A stretch of 64,000 bases of DNA from Phycisphaeraceae bacterium (GTDB taxonomy: Bacteria; Planctomycetota; Phycisphaerae; Phycisphaerales; UBA1924): the NCBI GenBank assembly GCA_019454185.1, contig CP075368.1, forward strand, positions 806,001 through 870,000, read 5' to 3'. Every line of letters begins with the position of its first letter. Position 1 is the stretch's first letter. Under the pieces are notes generated by a model. The model searched no databases. It had not been told where the DNA came from and worked only from the letters and a program-made list of their open reading frames with translations. The position numbers were made by a program, and so were the translations under genes. Positions 17,666 to 25,864 of this stretch are shown here, one piece after another.

Positions 17666-19279
17666 TCAGTCGAACTTGCCCTTGACGGTGAGGTCGAAGT
17701 CGTTGATGGTCTGGATGTGGTCGGCGGACTTGGTGTGGATGTCGGAGTAGCGGTCGATGATGGGGGCGGGGTTGTCGAAGGCGAGGGAGCCCAGGAGCTG
17801 GAACTTGTGGGCGAGGATGCCCTTGAGGTCGGCGGTGGTGTTGCGGGCGTGACCACCGGGGTACATGACGAGGCCGCTGTCGTGCGTCTTGCCTGTGTTG
17901 TCGGTGATGACGACGGAGGTGGGGATGCCGTCGGGGTAGCGGCGGTCGTAGTCCGGGCCGCCGTGGGCGAACTCGATCTTGGACATCAACTGGCGGGTGA
18001 GGCGGTTGTTGATGGCTTCGGGGCCGTAGTCGACGGGGGCGAGCATGAGGTCCTTCCAGCCGGCCTTCTTCTGCTCGAGGGCTTTGCGGAGGAGCGTGCT
18101 GACGATGTAGACCATGGAGTGGTCGGCCGACTGGCGGGTCTTGGGGTCGCGCTTGGCGGGGTCGCCGATGATGCCGAAGGCGGGCTCGTAGGCGACGATC
18201 TTGATCTGCTTGATGTTCTCGCCCTGGGCGTTGGCGATGAGGGCGGGGGCCTTCTGGATGAGGTCGATCATCGCCTGGAGCGCGCCGGCGGACTGGTGCT
18301 CATAGAGGCCGAGCTTGAAGTGCATGCCCATGACGGCGAAGTCCGAGCCGGAGCGGGCGAGGAGGAGATTGAAGGGAGATGCGTCGGCCTTGTCGGTGTT
18401 GGCCTTGGTCGCGCCGACCTTTTGGAACATCTGGCCGGGACCCTCGAAGATGCGGAAGACGGCCTCGGGGTTGCGGAAGATATCGCGCGGGCCGAGGAAG
18501 CCGGCCATGGAGCGCTTCATGGAGAGGATGGCGGCTTCGGTGGAGATCGCGGCGGATGCGCCCTTTGAGTCAGAGAGCTGCTTGCCGGCGCGGATGGCGC
18601 GGAAGGGGACGTAGTGGGCGACGACCATGCCGATGGCGGACTCGATCTGTTCTGCGGTGGCGCCGACCATTGCGCCGAAGGTGGCGGCGGAGGCGATTGC
18701 GCCGTGCAGGACGTGGTCGATCTTGTAGGTTTTGAGTGAGAAGACTTCGGCGAGGCGGCCGCGGATCTCGTCGAGGAGAATCATGCCCTTCAAGGCGTAT
18801 GCGCCGTCGCGGCCCATCATCTGCGTGGCGGCGATGGCAACGGGGTAGAAGTCGTTGTGGCCGAACTCACCGGCGATGGAGTTGGTCTTGGGGTTGTAGC
18901 CGAAGTTGGTGCCGTTGGAGTCCCACTCGCGAACGGCGGAGGCGTTGGCGACGATGGCCTTCTCGCTCTTGACGCGGATGGAGGAGCCGAAGCAGGTCGC
19001 GCCGTGGAACTTGGACTTTCCGAGGCCGGGGCCGTGGTCGCCCGGGGGAACGGCGTATTGCAGGGCTTCGGCGCGGAGGAGGTTCGGGGCGTTGGTGCCG
19101 AGGGCGATGGCGGAGAGGCCGCAGAGAACGGCGTCGGTGTGGAAGAGGTTGGTCTTTTCGATGACGGACTTGTCGGGAGAGCCGCCGGTCGGGCCGTCTG
19201 ACATGAAATCGATGGCGTACTTGGCGATGCCGAGGGCTTGGTTGGAGTCGGCGGGGAGATTGACGAATGCGTCGGCCAT
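17666..19279 (-). CDS. prpD: MmgE/PrpD family protein (2-methylcitrate dehydratase-like)
   Basis: A 537-residue cytoplasmic protein. PrpD-type features are the N-terminal helical bundle with VLCGLSAIALGTNAPNLLRAEAL split over residues 50-75, GHNDFYPVAIAATQ, the HGAIASAATFGAMVGATAEQ helix and the C-terminal lid with the SKIEFAHGGPDYDRRYPDGIPT region. PrpD dehydrates 2-methylcitrate in propionyl-CoA breakdown. The first-choice start ATG 19279 follows a GGAG; a longer frame to 19345 is low-complexity and unlikely. No prpB or prpC is adjacent, so the substrate is not certain. Confidence 0.88.
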   Translation of the reverse strand: MADAFVNLPADSNQALGIAKYAIDFMSDGPTGGSPDKSVIEKTNLFHTDAVLCGLSAIALGTNAPNLLRAEALQYAVPPGDHGPGLGKSKFHGATCFGSSIRVKSEKAIVANASAVREWDSNGTNFGYNPKTNSIAGEFGHNDFYPVAIAATQMMGRDGAYALKGMILLDEIRGRLAEVFSLKTYKIDHVLHGAIASAATFGAMVGATAEQIESAIGMVVAHYVPFRAIRAGKQLSDSKGASAAISTEAAILSMKRSMAGFLGPRDIFRNPEAVFRIFEGPGQMFQKVGATKANTDKADASPFNLLLARSGSDFAVMGMHFKLGLYEHQSAGALQAMIDLIQKAPALIANAQGENIKQIKIVAYEPAFGIIGDPAKRDPKTRQSADHSMVYIVSTLLRKALEQKKAGWKDLMLAPVDYGPEAINNRLTRQLMSKIEFAHGGPDYDRRYPDGIPTSVVITDNTGKTHDSGLVMYPGGHARNTTADLKGILAHKFQLLGSLAFDNPAPIIDRYSDIHTKSADHIQTINDFDLTVKGKFD

Positions 19280-19327
19280 GGGCGGGCTCCGAGGGGGGTG
19301 GGGAGAGAGGGTAGGGGTGGAGGGGGA

Positions 19328-19364
19328 GCAAATGGCAAATAGCAAATGGCCAGATGGCAGACAG
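19328..19364. repeat. Heptamer-type intergenic repeat, copy 1
   Basis: A run of imperfect GCAAATG units upstream of the PrpD-family gene. The 21-base core at 19342-19362 recurs with one mismatch at 39525-39545, and both cores end GATGGCAGAC or AATGGCAGAC. Confidence 0.6.
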
Positions 19365-19404
19365 AGGACACGGAATCGCCGGCGACAAGGGAGCCGCGGG
19401 AGGA

Positions 19405-20463
19405 TCAGGACGTGTGGAGATGTGGGGAGCGGGCCGCGGTGGAGATGAGGCCGTGGAGGGTGTCACCCCCCGTGAGCCATCGGACCTGAACTATGGGGCG
19501 GACGACGGGGCAGGGCCAGCGGGTCGGGCTGACGCGGGAGAGCTTGGTCCAGTCCTTGCGAGTGGTGATGATGGCGTCGGCACTGGAGGCGCGGGCCATG
19601 GTGATCAGCGAGTCGATGGTGCGAGGGGCGTAGCGGTCGTGATCGCGGATAAAGAGGGACTCAAGGAGGGGCGAGTCGGCGTGGGCTGAGATCTGCCTGA
19701 GGAATGCGTCTGGGTTTCCGATGGCGGCGCATGGGAGAAGGCGTCTGCCCTTCAGCCACTCTATGGGTTCGGTACGATTTTCAGCGTTGTGAGTGATATC
19801 AAGTGCTGACCACTCATACGCGATGGTCGCGAAGGGGAGTCCGGGGGCGACGGACGAAACCTGTTCCGCAATGGTGGCGGCGGCATCGGGTGCGAGGTCG
19901 GCGCGCGTGATGATGATGGCGTGGGCGCGGCGGAGGGACTCGACTGGCTCGCGGAGCCAGCCGCGGGGGAGCGGGTGGTCGTTGAAGGGGGAGCGTGTTG
20001 CGTCGATGAGGACGATGTCGAGCTTGCGAGCGAGCTTCCGGTGCTGGAAGCCGTCGTCGAGGATGACGCAGGTGAGGGGCGGGACGCCTTGGCGTTTGAG
20101 GAAGTACTGAGCGCCGCGAATGGCGGCGATGCGATCGGGATTCACGAGCGTGGGGACGTCGGGAAGAGCGAGTTGGTACTCGCGTGCCTCGTCGCTCAGG
20201 CCGTTGGCGGCGCGGTAGCCGCGCATCGCGATGGCGGGGCGTGCGCCGGAGGCCGTGAGCGTGCGAGCAATGTGTTCGACGAGGGGCGTCTTGCCTGTGC
20301 CGCCGACGGAGAGGTTTCCGATGGAGATGACTGGGACGTAGAGCGTGGTGACGTTCTTGCCGGCGTCGAAGTTGCGGTTGCGGCGGTTGAGTTCTCGCAG
20401 ATAGAGGCGTGAGGCAAGAGAGGCGAGGGGTGTGGGGAGCCAGGGGACCGGTCCGTGCGTCAT
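19405..20463 (-). CDS. lpxK: Tetraacyldisaccharide 4'-kinase
   Basis: Phosphorylates the lipid A precursor at the 4' position on the inner membrane; 352 residues. The P-loop is SIGNLSVGGTGKTPLVEH. Also visible are RPAIAMRGYRA and the metal-binding region CVILDDGFQHRKLARKLD. It shows that the cell makes lipid A and so has a Gram-negative outer membrane. ATG 20463 overlaps the stop of the upstream membrane protein as ATGA, so it ends a tightly coupled three-gene operon with maf. Confidence 0.94.
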   Translation of the reverse strand: MTHGPVPWLPTPLASLASRLYLRELNRRNRNFDAGKNVTTLYVPVISIGNLSVGGTGKTPLVEHIARTLTASGARPAIAMRGYRAANGLSDEAREYQLALPDVPTLVNPDRIAAIRGAQYFLKRQGVPPLTCVILDDGFQHRKLARKLDIVLIDATRSPFNDHPLPRGWLREPVESLRRAHAIIITRADLAPDAAATIAEQVSSVAPGLPFATIAYEWSALDITHNAENRTEPIEWLKGRRLLPCAAIGNPDAFLRQISAHADSPLLESLFIRDHDRYAPRTIDSLITMARASSADAIITTRKDWTKLSRVSPTRWPCPVVRPIVQVRWLTGGDTLHGLISTAARSPHLHTS

Positions 20464-20882
20464 GGGTGACGGTCCGGCATTCTGGCGATGGGATCTTTAA
20501 TGGCGCGTCTGAGCTGTTCTCTGAGATCTGCCCGATCAGAGAGGTGCATGCGTGCCGTGTTTGCGGAGTCCATCATCGCAAGGAGGACCATGAGCGCGAG
20601 GAGCCCCATCACTGCGAGCCACGCCAGAGCGAATAATCGAGGCGAGGCGGTGGTGGCGACACCAAACGCGAAGGTGACGAGCGGCACGAGGCAGAGCATG
20701 ACCCCGGCATTCGCCAGGCGGATCCGGCGTCGAGCTGAATGGGCCGGGGCTGCATCGCTCCTGATAACGGTCCAGAGATGCCAGAGAACGACAACAAGCG
20801 TGAAGCCGCCAAGCGGGAAGACGATCCACGCGGGTGCGACCGGCGATGCGGCAAAGAGGGTCATTGAGTCGCCGAGCGTCAC
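20460..20882 (-). CDS. Small membrane protein between maf and lpxK
   Basis: A 140-residue protein with three predicted membrane helices: WIVFPLGGFTLVVVLWHLW, ANAGVMLCLVPLVTFAFGV and FALAWLAVMGLLALMVLLAM. The C-terminal tail is charged (LREQLRRAIKDP). GTG 20882 is taken as the start because it makes a GTGA overlap with the maf stop; ATG 20864 is possible. It also overlaps lpxK by ATGA. No family recognised; its position suggests an envelope role. Confidence 0.72.
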   Translation of the reverse strand: MTLGDSMTLFAASPVAPAWIVFPLGGFTLVVVLWHLWTVIRSDAAPAHSARRRIRLANAGVMLCLVPLVTFAFGVATTASPRLFALAWLAVMGLLALMVLLAMMDSANTARMHLSDRADLREQLRRAIKDPIARMPDRHP

Positions 20883-21559
20883 GCTTTGGCCTCCGCGTGG
20901 GACGTGATGAATCGGTGAAGGTGTATATGTAGCAGCTTCATCGGCAGGCCCATGATCGTGGCGGGATCTCCTTCGAATTGGATCGGCCAACCCGCAGCGA
21001 GACGCTCCGTGAGGTTGTATGCACCCGCCTTGCCGGACCAGAGCTCGGTGTCGATGTACCGATCGATCTCTTCGGAGGAGAGCGTGCCGATTCGTACACG
21101 CGCGGAATCGGCGATCAGAAGCCGCCGGCCACTCTGGACGCAGATGAGCGCGAGGCCAGTGACGACTTCGTGCTCGCGCCCTGCAAAATCAACGATCATG
21201 TCTCGTGCTTCTGCGGCGTTGCGAGGAGTGCCGATCAGTCGCCCGTCTCGCACGCACGCGGTGTCTGCCCCGATGATGACATCTGCCACGCGACTTGTCG
21301 CCTGTGCGACGTGCGTGCCGGCGCGAGCCTTCAAGTAGGCGAGAGAGGCGACCCATTCCCTGGGTGTCACATCACCTGGGATGAGATCGGAGTCTTCGAG
21401 CCCGGGGTGGTCAAATTCGAAGTTGTACCCTGCCTCCGCAAGAAGCTCGCGACGACGTGGAGAGCGGCTTGCGAGGAAGAGCCGCACACCGTCGCGCTTG
21501 ACGACAGTCTCGGCCACGAAGGGCTCAGCGCTGCCGGAATTGGACGGTGTCGCGTTCAT
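20879..21559 (-). CDS. maf: Maf-family nucleoside triphosphate pyrophosphatase
   Basis: A 226-residue house-cleaning enzyme that hydrolyses non-canonical or excess nucleotides such as dTTP/UTP. Signature stretches are LFLASRSPRRRELLAEAGY near residue 31, VIIGADTACVRDGRLIGTP with the catalytic Asp, and VVTGLALICVQSGR. ATG 21559 was preferred to longer frames because upstream sequence is low-quality coding. A TACAAT box at 21599-21604 on the minus strand could be its -10 element with a leader of about 30 bases. First gene of the maf-membrane-lpxK operon. Confidence 0.92.
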   Translation of the reverse strand: MNATPSNSGSAEPFVAETVVKRDGVRLFLASRSPRRRELLAEAGYNFEFDHPGLEDSDLIPGDVTPREWVASLAYLKARAGTHVAQATSRVADVIIGADTACVRDGRLIGTPRNAAEARDMIVDFAGREHEVVTGLALICVQSGRRLLIADSARVRIGTLSSEEIDRYIDTELWSGKAGAYNLTERLAAGWPIQFEGDPATIMGLPMKLLHIHLHRFITSHAEAKA

Positions 21560-21698
21560 GCTTGTGGCGTGTGAGCGGGAGGGGCTCTCGTCGCGAGTAT
21601 TGTACAGTTTCCGGCTGGGTCCGGGTTCTGGAGCGAATCGGTCTTGAACGCGTAACCGGGGGCGGCACAGCCCAAGCGGTACTGCCTGAGGTAGCGAC

Positions 21699-22391
21699 TT
21701 ATGCTGCTTTTCGGTTGTGTCCCGGGAGTCGGCAGACGCTCGGGAGGGCATGTTTGCACGACGGACAGACGGGGGTCGTCAGGCCGAGGAGGTCGCACCC
21801 ACAGAATGGGCAGCCCACGCCTCTGGCTCGGCGAGCAGCGACCAACGCCCAGCGGCAGAGTGAAGCGCAGACACAGCTATGCCAGAGCAGCACGGCGATG
21901 CGAGCGACCGTCGGTTGCTCGATCGGAACAACGAGAGCCAAACCACAGACAACGCTGATCGTGACCATCTCGAAAAAGGCGCGACCGGAATGCGTCACGA
22001 GGTAGGTGCCCGCGGCGGTGATGATGCCTGCCGCGGCGATGACAGCGGGTAGTTCGAGACGACTGAGGAGGGGGTCGGTGATGCCGGTGTGCGCGATTAC
22101 ACTCAGGATCTGCGGCCCGCCTTGTTGGGTGAGATAGGGGAACCAGAGTCCGAAGGTGATACCCAGCGTTGCCATGACGAAGGTGCCCCAGTCGTGGAGA
22201 GCGCAGGCGATGGCGCGGGCTCCGAGGGCATAGGCGGTGAAGATGAGGCCAAGTTCATGGGCTTGGAGGGACACATCGCCCTCGGTGGGTGTGGACCACG
22301 CGACCATGGCTGTTGTGGCGACCGTGAAGAGCCAGATAAGCCATGCGAGTTGGCTGGGGCGTGTGGCGCGTTGGTTCGTTGCCGCTGGCAT
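21699..22391 (-). CDS. Membrane protein with C-terminal zinc-ribbon-like motif
   Basis: A 230-residue protein with about five hydrophobic segments, for example LAWLIWLFTVATTAMVAW, GTFVMATLGITFGLWF, LPAVIAAAGIITAAGTYLV and FEMVTISVVCGLALVV. The tail after the last helix has two Cys pairs, GCPFCGCDLLG and VCPSCKHALP, a short zinc-ribbon pattern common in planctomycete membrane proteins. ATG 22391 follows GGGAGCAGG. Function unknown. Confidence 0.72.
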   Translation of the reverse strand: MPAATNQRATRPSQLAWLIWLFTVATTAMVAWSTPTEGDVSLQAHELGLIFTAYALGARAIACALHDWGTFVMATLGITFGLWFPYLTQQGGPQILSVIAHTGITDPLLSRLELPAVIAAAGIITAAGTYLVTHSGRAFFEMVTISVVCGLALVVPIEQPTVARIAVLLWHSCVCASLCRWALVAARRARGVGCPFCGCDLLGLTTPVCPSCKHALPSVCRLPGHNRKAA

Positions 22392-22531
22392 CCGATTCCT
22401 GCTCCCGTCGGACGCGTCTGTGCGCGTCCCGAGCCGGTTATCGGGAGGGGCTTGGGGATGGGCGAGCGGAAGTGGGGGGAGAGGTGCGCTGGGGTTCGAT
22501 CTGGTGGGGCTGGGGGATCGGTACGGAGCGA

Positions 22532-23413
22532 TCAGAGGGAGCGACGGGCTTTGGCGGAGGCGGAGCGGCCAGAGTTGGCCAGAGGCGCACGCGGGGTGCT
22601 GGCTTTGTCGCGGGCTTTGACGAGTGCCCGGCAGCGGGCAGGGTCGGGGTCGTTGGCCCAGTGGCCCCCGACTTTGACGGAGGATCCGACGATCAGCGCG
22701 TCGGCGTGGGTGAGTAGGTCGGGGACTTGCGCGGGGGTCACACCCGAGCCGACGAGGAGCGGGAGATCGGATGCGGCGCGGACTTCGGCCAGGTCTGCCG
22801 GACTGGTGGGGCGGCCGGTGGCGGCGCCCGTGACGATCAGGGCGTCGGCGCTGAAGAACTCTGCACCGTGGGCGACATCGGCGAGGGAGAGGTCTGCGGT
22901 GAGGGCGTGGGAGGCGTGCTTCTTCTTGATGTCACAGCAGATCTTGACGTGGTCGGCACCGATCGAGCGACGGTAGCGGAGGAGGGGGCCTGCCTCGGCG
23001 GTGGCGAGAAGGCCCTCGTCGGCGACGTGCGCGAAGGCGAAGTTCTCGCAACGGATGAAGGACGCGCCAGTGGCGAGGGCGACGGCGAGGGCATCGGCGT
23101 TTCCCCCTGAGAGAATCTGGATACCAAGCGGGATGCGGGCGTCGAGTTCGCGGATGGCGAGCGCGACGCGCGTCATCACAGCGACGACCTCGGGCGGCTT
23201 GGGCCCGTGGACGTAGGGGCGATCGTGCATGTTCTCGATGATGATGGCGTCGAAGCCGGTGCGTAGGTAAACGCGGGCATCGGCAACGGCGCGGCGGACG
23301 AGTTGGTCCGGCGAGAGAGATGAGCCGGGTGTTCCCGGGAGGGCGTGGACGTGGACCATGCCGACGAGTGCGCCGGGTCGGCCAAGGAATGTGGACCGAG
23401 GAGTGGAGGGCAT
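22532..23413 (-). CDS. BtpA/SgcQ family protein
   Basis: A 293-residue TIM-barrel-like protein. Family motifs are LVGMVHVHALPGTPGS at the N-terminus, YLRTGFDAIIIENMHDRPY, PLGIQILSGGNADALAVA, FIRCENFAFAHVADEGLL, and TGAATGRPTSPADL with VGSGVTPAQVPDLL near the end. BtpA stabilises photosystem I in cyanobacteria, but non-photosynthetic bacteria have many members of unknown activity. The start follows the methyltransferase stop by 12 bases, yet a -10 box lies six bases before its ATG, suggesting its own promoter. Confidence 0.9.
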   Translation of the reverse strand: MPSTPRSTFLGRPGALVGMVHVHALPGTPGSSLSPDQLVRRAVADARVYLRTGFDAIIIENMHDRPYVHGPKPPEVVAVMTRVALAIRELDARIPLGIQILSGGNADALAVALATGASFIRCENFAFAHVADEGLLATAEAGPLLRYRRSIGADHVKICCDIKKKHASHALTADLSLADVAHGAEFFSADALIVTGAATGRPTSPADLAEVRAASDLPLLVGSGVTPAQVPDLLTHADALIVGSSVKVGGHWANDPDPARCRALVKARDKASTPRAPLANSGRSASAKARRSL

Positions 23414-23419
23414 GGGATC

Positions 23420-23425
23420 AGGGTA
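23420..23425 (-). promoter_or_regulatory. -10 box (TACCCT) for a leaderless start of the BtpA-like gene
   Basis: On the minus strand TACCCT sits directly after the methyltransferase stop codon and ends six bases before ATG 23413. No ribosome binding site is present. Confidence 0.45.
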
Positions 23426-24097
23426 TCAGGTCGAGAGTGACATCACGACGAGCATCGGCCAGCCGACGTATTTGGCGGCACGGGGGAAGTCCGTCGCGAA
23501 GTCGGCATCGGGGGCGTGCTCGGTAATGCTCGCGATGGTGAAACCAGCACGATTCGCGGCCATGACGAAGTCACTGATGGAGTGGGGGACGCTGCCCGGC
23601 ATGATGATTTCGCCCGTGGCTTGATCCTTGAAGCGGGCCTGAGTTCCCTGGAGGAACATGGCGGGGTGCATGGCGGAGATCACGGCGTGCCCCCCGGGGC
23701 GGAGGACGCGGCGGGCCTCCGAGAAGAAGTGATCGAGCTCGGCGATGTGCTCCAGCACGAGGCCGCTGACGAGGAGGTCGAACTCGGCGGCGAAGGGGAG
23801 GGGGGTGTGAAGGTCGTGTGTAAGGAAGCGGATGCGATCGGATCCGGGCTTCTTGCGGGCCTGATCGAGCATGCCGTCGGAGAAGTCGAGCGCGGTGACG
23901 GTTGCGCCTTCGGCGGCGAGCCAGAGGGCGTGTCGGCCTGTGCCGCAGCCCAGGTCGAGGGCGTGCAAGTCGCGGGGATTGCCGACGGCTTCTCGGACCT
24001 TGGGGCCTTCGAGTGCCTGGAGCGGATTCGCGTCGTGGTCGTAGATCGAGGCCCAGCGGTCGTAGCCAACGCGGACTTGTGCAAGAGATGGTCGCAT
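23426..24097 (-). CDS. Class I SAM-dependent methyltransferase
   Basis: A 223-residue enzyme. Motif I is ALDLGCGTGRHALWLA near residue 47. Motif II is TVTALDFSDGMLDQAR. Motif IV is FDLLVSGLVLEHI, followed by RRVLRPGGHAVISAMHP. It resembles BioC/UbiE-type methyltransferases, and the substrate cannot be assigned. It is divergent from the pseudopilin cluster across a 352-base gap and is followed closely by the BtpA-like gene. Confidence 0.88.
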   Translation of the reverse strand: MRPSLAQVRVGYDRWASIYDHDANPLQALEGPKVREAVGNPRDLHALDLGCGTGRHALWLAAEGATVTALDFSDGMLDQARKKPGSDRIRFLTHDLHTPLPFAAEFDLLVSGLVLEHIAELDHFFSEARRVLRPGGHAVISAMHPAMFLQGTQARFKDQATGEIIMPGSVPHSISDFVMAANRAGFTIASITEHAPDADFATDFPRAAKYVGWPMLVVMSLST

Positions 24098-24449
24098 GGT
24101 TTAGCTGCTGGGGAGGTGTAGGGCGTGTGTGTCTGCGATCAGCATGGTCCGATCATGTGGCGATGATACGTTGGTCGGGGCGAGTTGAGGTTACTTGCCG
24201 TTCGAGATGGGATGCGCGTTACAGCCGTCAGACGGAAGTTGGAGTCGCGTGTGTGGGTGGTGTAGTGCTGAAGTGTCGGGCTTGTGGGGTCGATGCGTAC
24301 CTCGATGGTCGTGGACCGCCTCGGTGACGTCGTGTGGCGTCGGGCGTGCCACGGGTGGGCCTGGTCGGCGGAGATCCGGTCAGCCCGAAAGTTTGCCCTG
24401 GAGGGCGAGAAATCCCCGGGGTTCGCCAGTGGTGCAAGGAGACGCAAGC
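24098..24449. other. Gene-free divergent intergenic region
   Basis: A 352-base region between the methyltransferase (minus) and the first pseudopilin gene (plus). It must contain promoters for both. A frame continuing upstream from the pseudopilin is open but has no plausible start. I could not pick a convincing -35/-10 pair; TTGGAG followed by TAGTGC around 24240-24270 is only a weak candidate. Confidence 0.5.
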
Positions 24450-24875
24450 ATGAATGTTCGTCGTACGGTGAAGCGCGGCTTTACGCTCGTTGAAATCCTG
24501 ATTGTGGTCGTGATCCTCGGCATTCTTGCCGCGATCGTCGTTCCGCAGTTCACGAACGCGGCCAACGAGGCGCGTGGCGGCAACACCGCGACGCAGGAGA
24601 GCACGATCGAGAACCAGCTCGAGCTCTGGGCTGCCCGCAACAACGGCATCTACCCCGACCTCGTGACCGACGGCTGGGGCGATCGTGACAGCGGCGAGGG
24701 CATGGTCGGCCTGAACTATCTCAAGGCCGTTCCTGTGAACCCCTTTACGGGCACATCCACTGTTGCTGCCAGCGAGGATCCGGATGATGACGCTGCCGGC
24801 GCTGCCGAGGAGGGTGGCACGGGTTGGTTCTACGACCGGGCGACCGGCACGATCCGTGCGGCTCGTCTGCCCTGA
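24450..24875 (+). CDS. GspG-like major pseudopilin (first copy)
   Basis: A 141-residue type II secretion pseudopilin. The prepilin leader MNVRRTVKRG is followed at the cleavage point by FTLVEILIVVVILGILAAIV, with Glu at mature position 5. The mature part has the GspG-like pattern: an N-terminal helix with a polar continuation (ATQESTIENQLELWAARNNG), a PVNPFTG loop and the end GTGWFYDRATGTIRAA. An acidic insert EDPDDDAAGAAEEG precedes that end, where GspG normally binds calcium. AAGGAG lies nine bases before ATG 24450. First gene of the cluster. Confidence 0.92.
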   Translation: MNVRRTVKRGFTLVEILIVVVILGILAAIVVPQFTNAANEARGGNTATQESTIENQLELWAARNNGIYPDLVTDGWGDRDSGEGMVGLNYLKAVPVNPFTGTSTVAASEDPDDDAAGAAEEGGTGWFYDRATGTIRAARLP

Positions 24876-24977
24876 TCGTGACGTCCACGCTTGATTGATG
24901 AAGTCGCGGCCGGCACTGGAAACAGGGCCGGCCGTCTTTGGGAATGTCGTTGGTGCAGGGTTCTCGGAGGGCGATGT

Positions 24978-25412
24978 ATGGCGTACTTGTGCCGTCGCGG
25001 ATTCACTCTGGTCGAGATCCTGATCGTCGTTGTGATTCTCGGAATCCTGGCTGCGATGGTTGTGCCCCAGTTTGCGAGCGCACGGCGCGAAGCAGCGGAA
25101 GGAACCACGGTCTACGAGCTGGAGAAGCTTCGTCGCGCTGTAGACGTTTACAGAGCCCGCCACGACAACCGCCTACCTGACGTCGTTGAGGGGGACGGCA
25201 CCTGGGGTGATCTGATCTCGACCGGGGGCGAGTATCTCAAGGGGGCTCCTATGAACCCCTATGTCGGCGACGTCAACGCGAAGAGGATTGTGATTCGCGA
25301 CACACCCGACGAGTCCTATCACACAGACTATGGGTGGATCTTCGACGACGTTTCGGGGAGGGTCTGGGCCGCGGGGTTCGACGCCTCTGACCGTCCGATC
25401 AGAGCCGAATAG
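24978..25412 (+). CDS. GspG-like pseudopilin (second copy)
   Basis: A 144-residue pseudopilin with leader MAYLCRRG and the cleavage-site helix FTLVEILIVVVILGILAAMV, almost identical to that of the previous gene. The globular part diverges: YELEKLRRAVDVYRARHDN, LKGAPMNPYVGDVN and GWIFDDVSGRVWAAGF. The two adjacent copies look like an old tandem duplication that took on different roles. ATG 24978 is preceded by GGAGGG. Expected in the periplasmic pseudopilus. Confidence 0.9.
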   Translation: MAYLCRRGFTLVEILIVVVILGILAAMVVPQFASARREAAEGTTVYELEKLRRAVDVYRARHDNRLPDVVEGDGTWGDLISTGGEYLKGAPMNPYVGDVNAKRIVIRDTPDESYHTDYGWIFDDVSGRVWAAGFDASDRPIRAE

Positions 25413-25490
25413 TGTGTGCGGTTCGGGGACTGGTGGCTGAATCGGGGTGATTCCGTGAAGCGCAGGGACTGCCGAACCGATATTCATGGC

Positions 25491-25823
25491 ATGAACACTC
25501 AACGCCACGTCGCACGTCGGCCGGACCCGTCAACGGTTCTGATGGCCGTGATCGCAGTGATGCTCGGGTATCTCGTTCTGGATCGGGTGGACGCGAGGGG
25601 CGTTTCCGGGCGCGGGGCGGCGGCTGTCGCGTCCGGATCGCAGCCGGACGGCCAGTCCGGCCTCATCAGCGCGGCGGATCAGCGCAAGCAGATGATCGCT
25701 GAGTTGAAACTGATCTCGCAGCGCATCGACGCGGTTGAGCGGAGACTAGCCAAGCCGTTGCAGGTCAAGGTGCTTGAGATGCCGGCTCAGAAAGAGAAGC
25801 CGGCACCCGCCGCGGGACAGTGA
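25491..25823 (+). CDS. Small single-pass membrane protein in the secretion cluster
   Basis: A 110-residue protein with a basic cytoplasmic start (NTQRHVARRPD), one membrane helix (STVLMAVIAVMLGYLVL) and a periplasmic part with a short coiled coil (RKQMIAELKLISQRIDAVERR is partly shown) and a Pro-rich tail. This topology is that of GspC/L/M-type inner-membrane platform subunits, but no sequence match was recognised. ATG 25491 begins the likely protein; no good ribosome binding site was found. Sits between two pseudopilin genes. Confidence 0.65.
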   Translation: MNTQRHVARRPDPSTVLMAVIAVMLGYLVLDRVDARGVSGRGAAAVASGSQPDGQSGLISAADQRKQMIAELKLISQRIDAVERRLAKPLQVKVLEMPAQKEKPAPAAGQ

Positions 25824-25864
25824 CGCGTGTTATGTGTGAGTTCGGGCGGCGCAGGAGTGCAGGC

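Noticed and set aside
17717..18568. Gly/Val/Asp-rich plus-strand frame opposite the PrpD-family gene
   Set aside because: Repetitive mirror of the PrpD codon pattern; no start signal.
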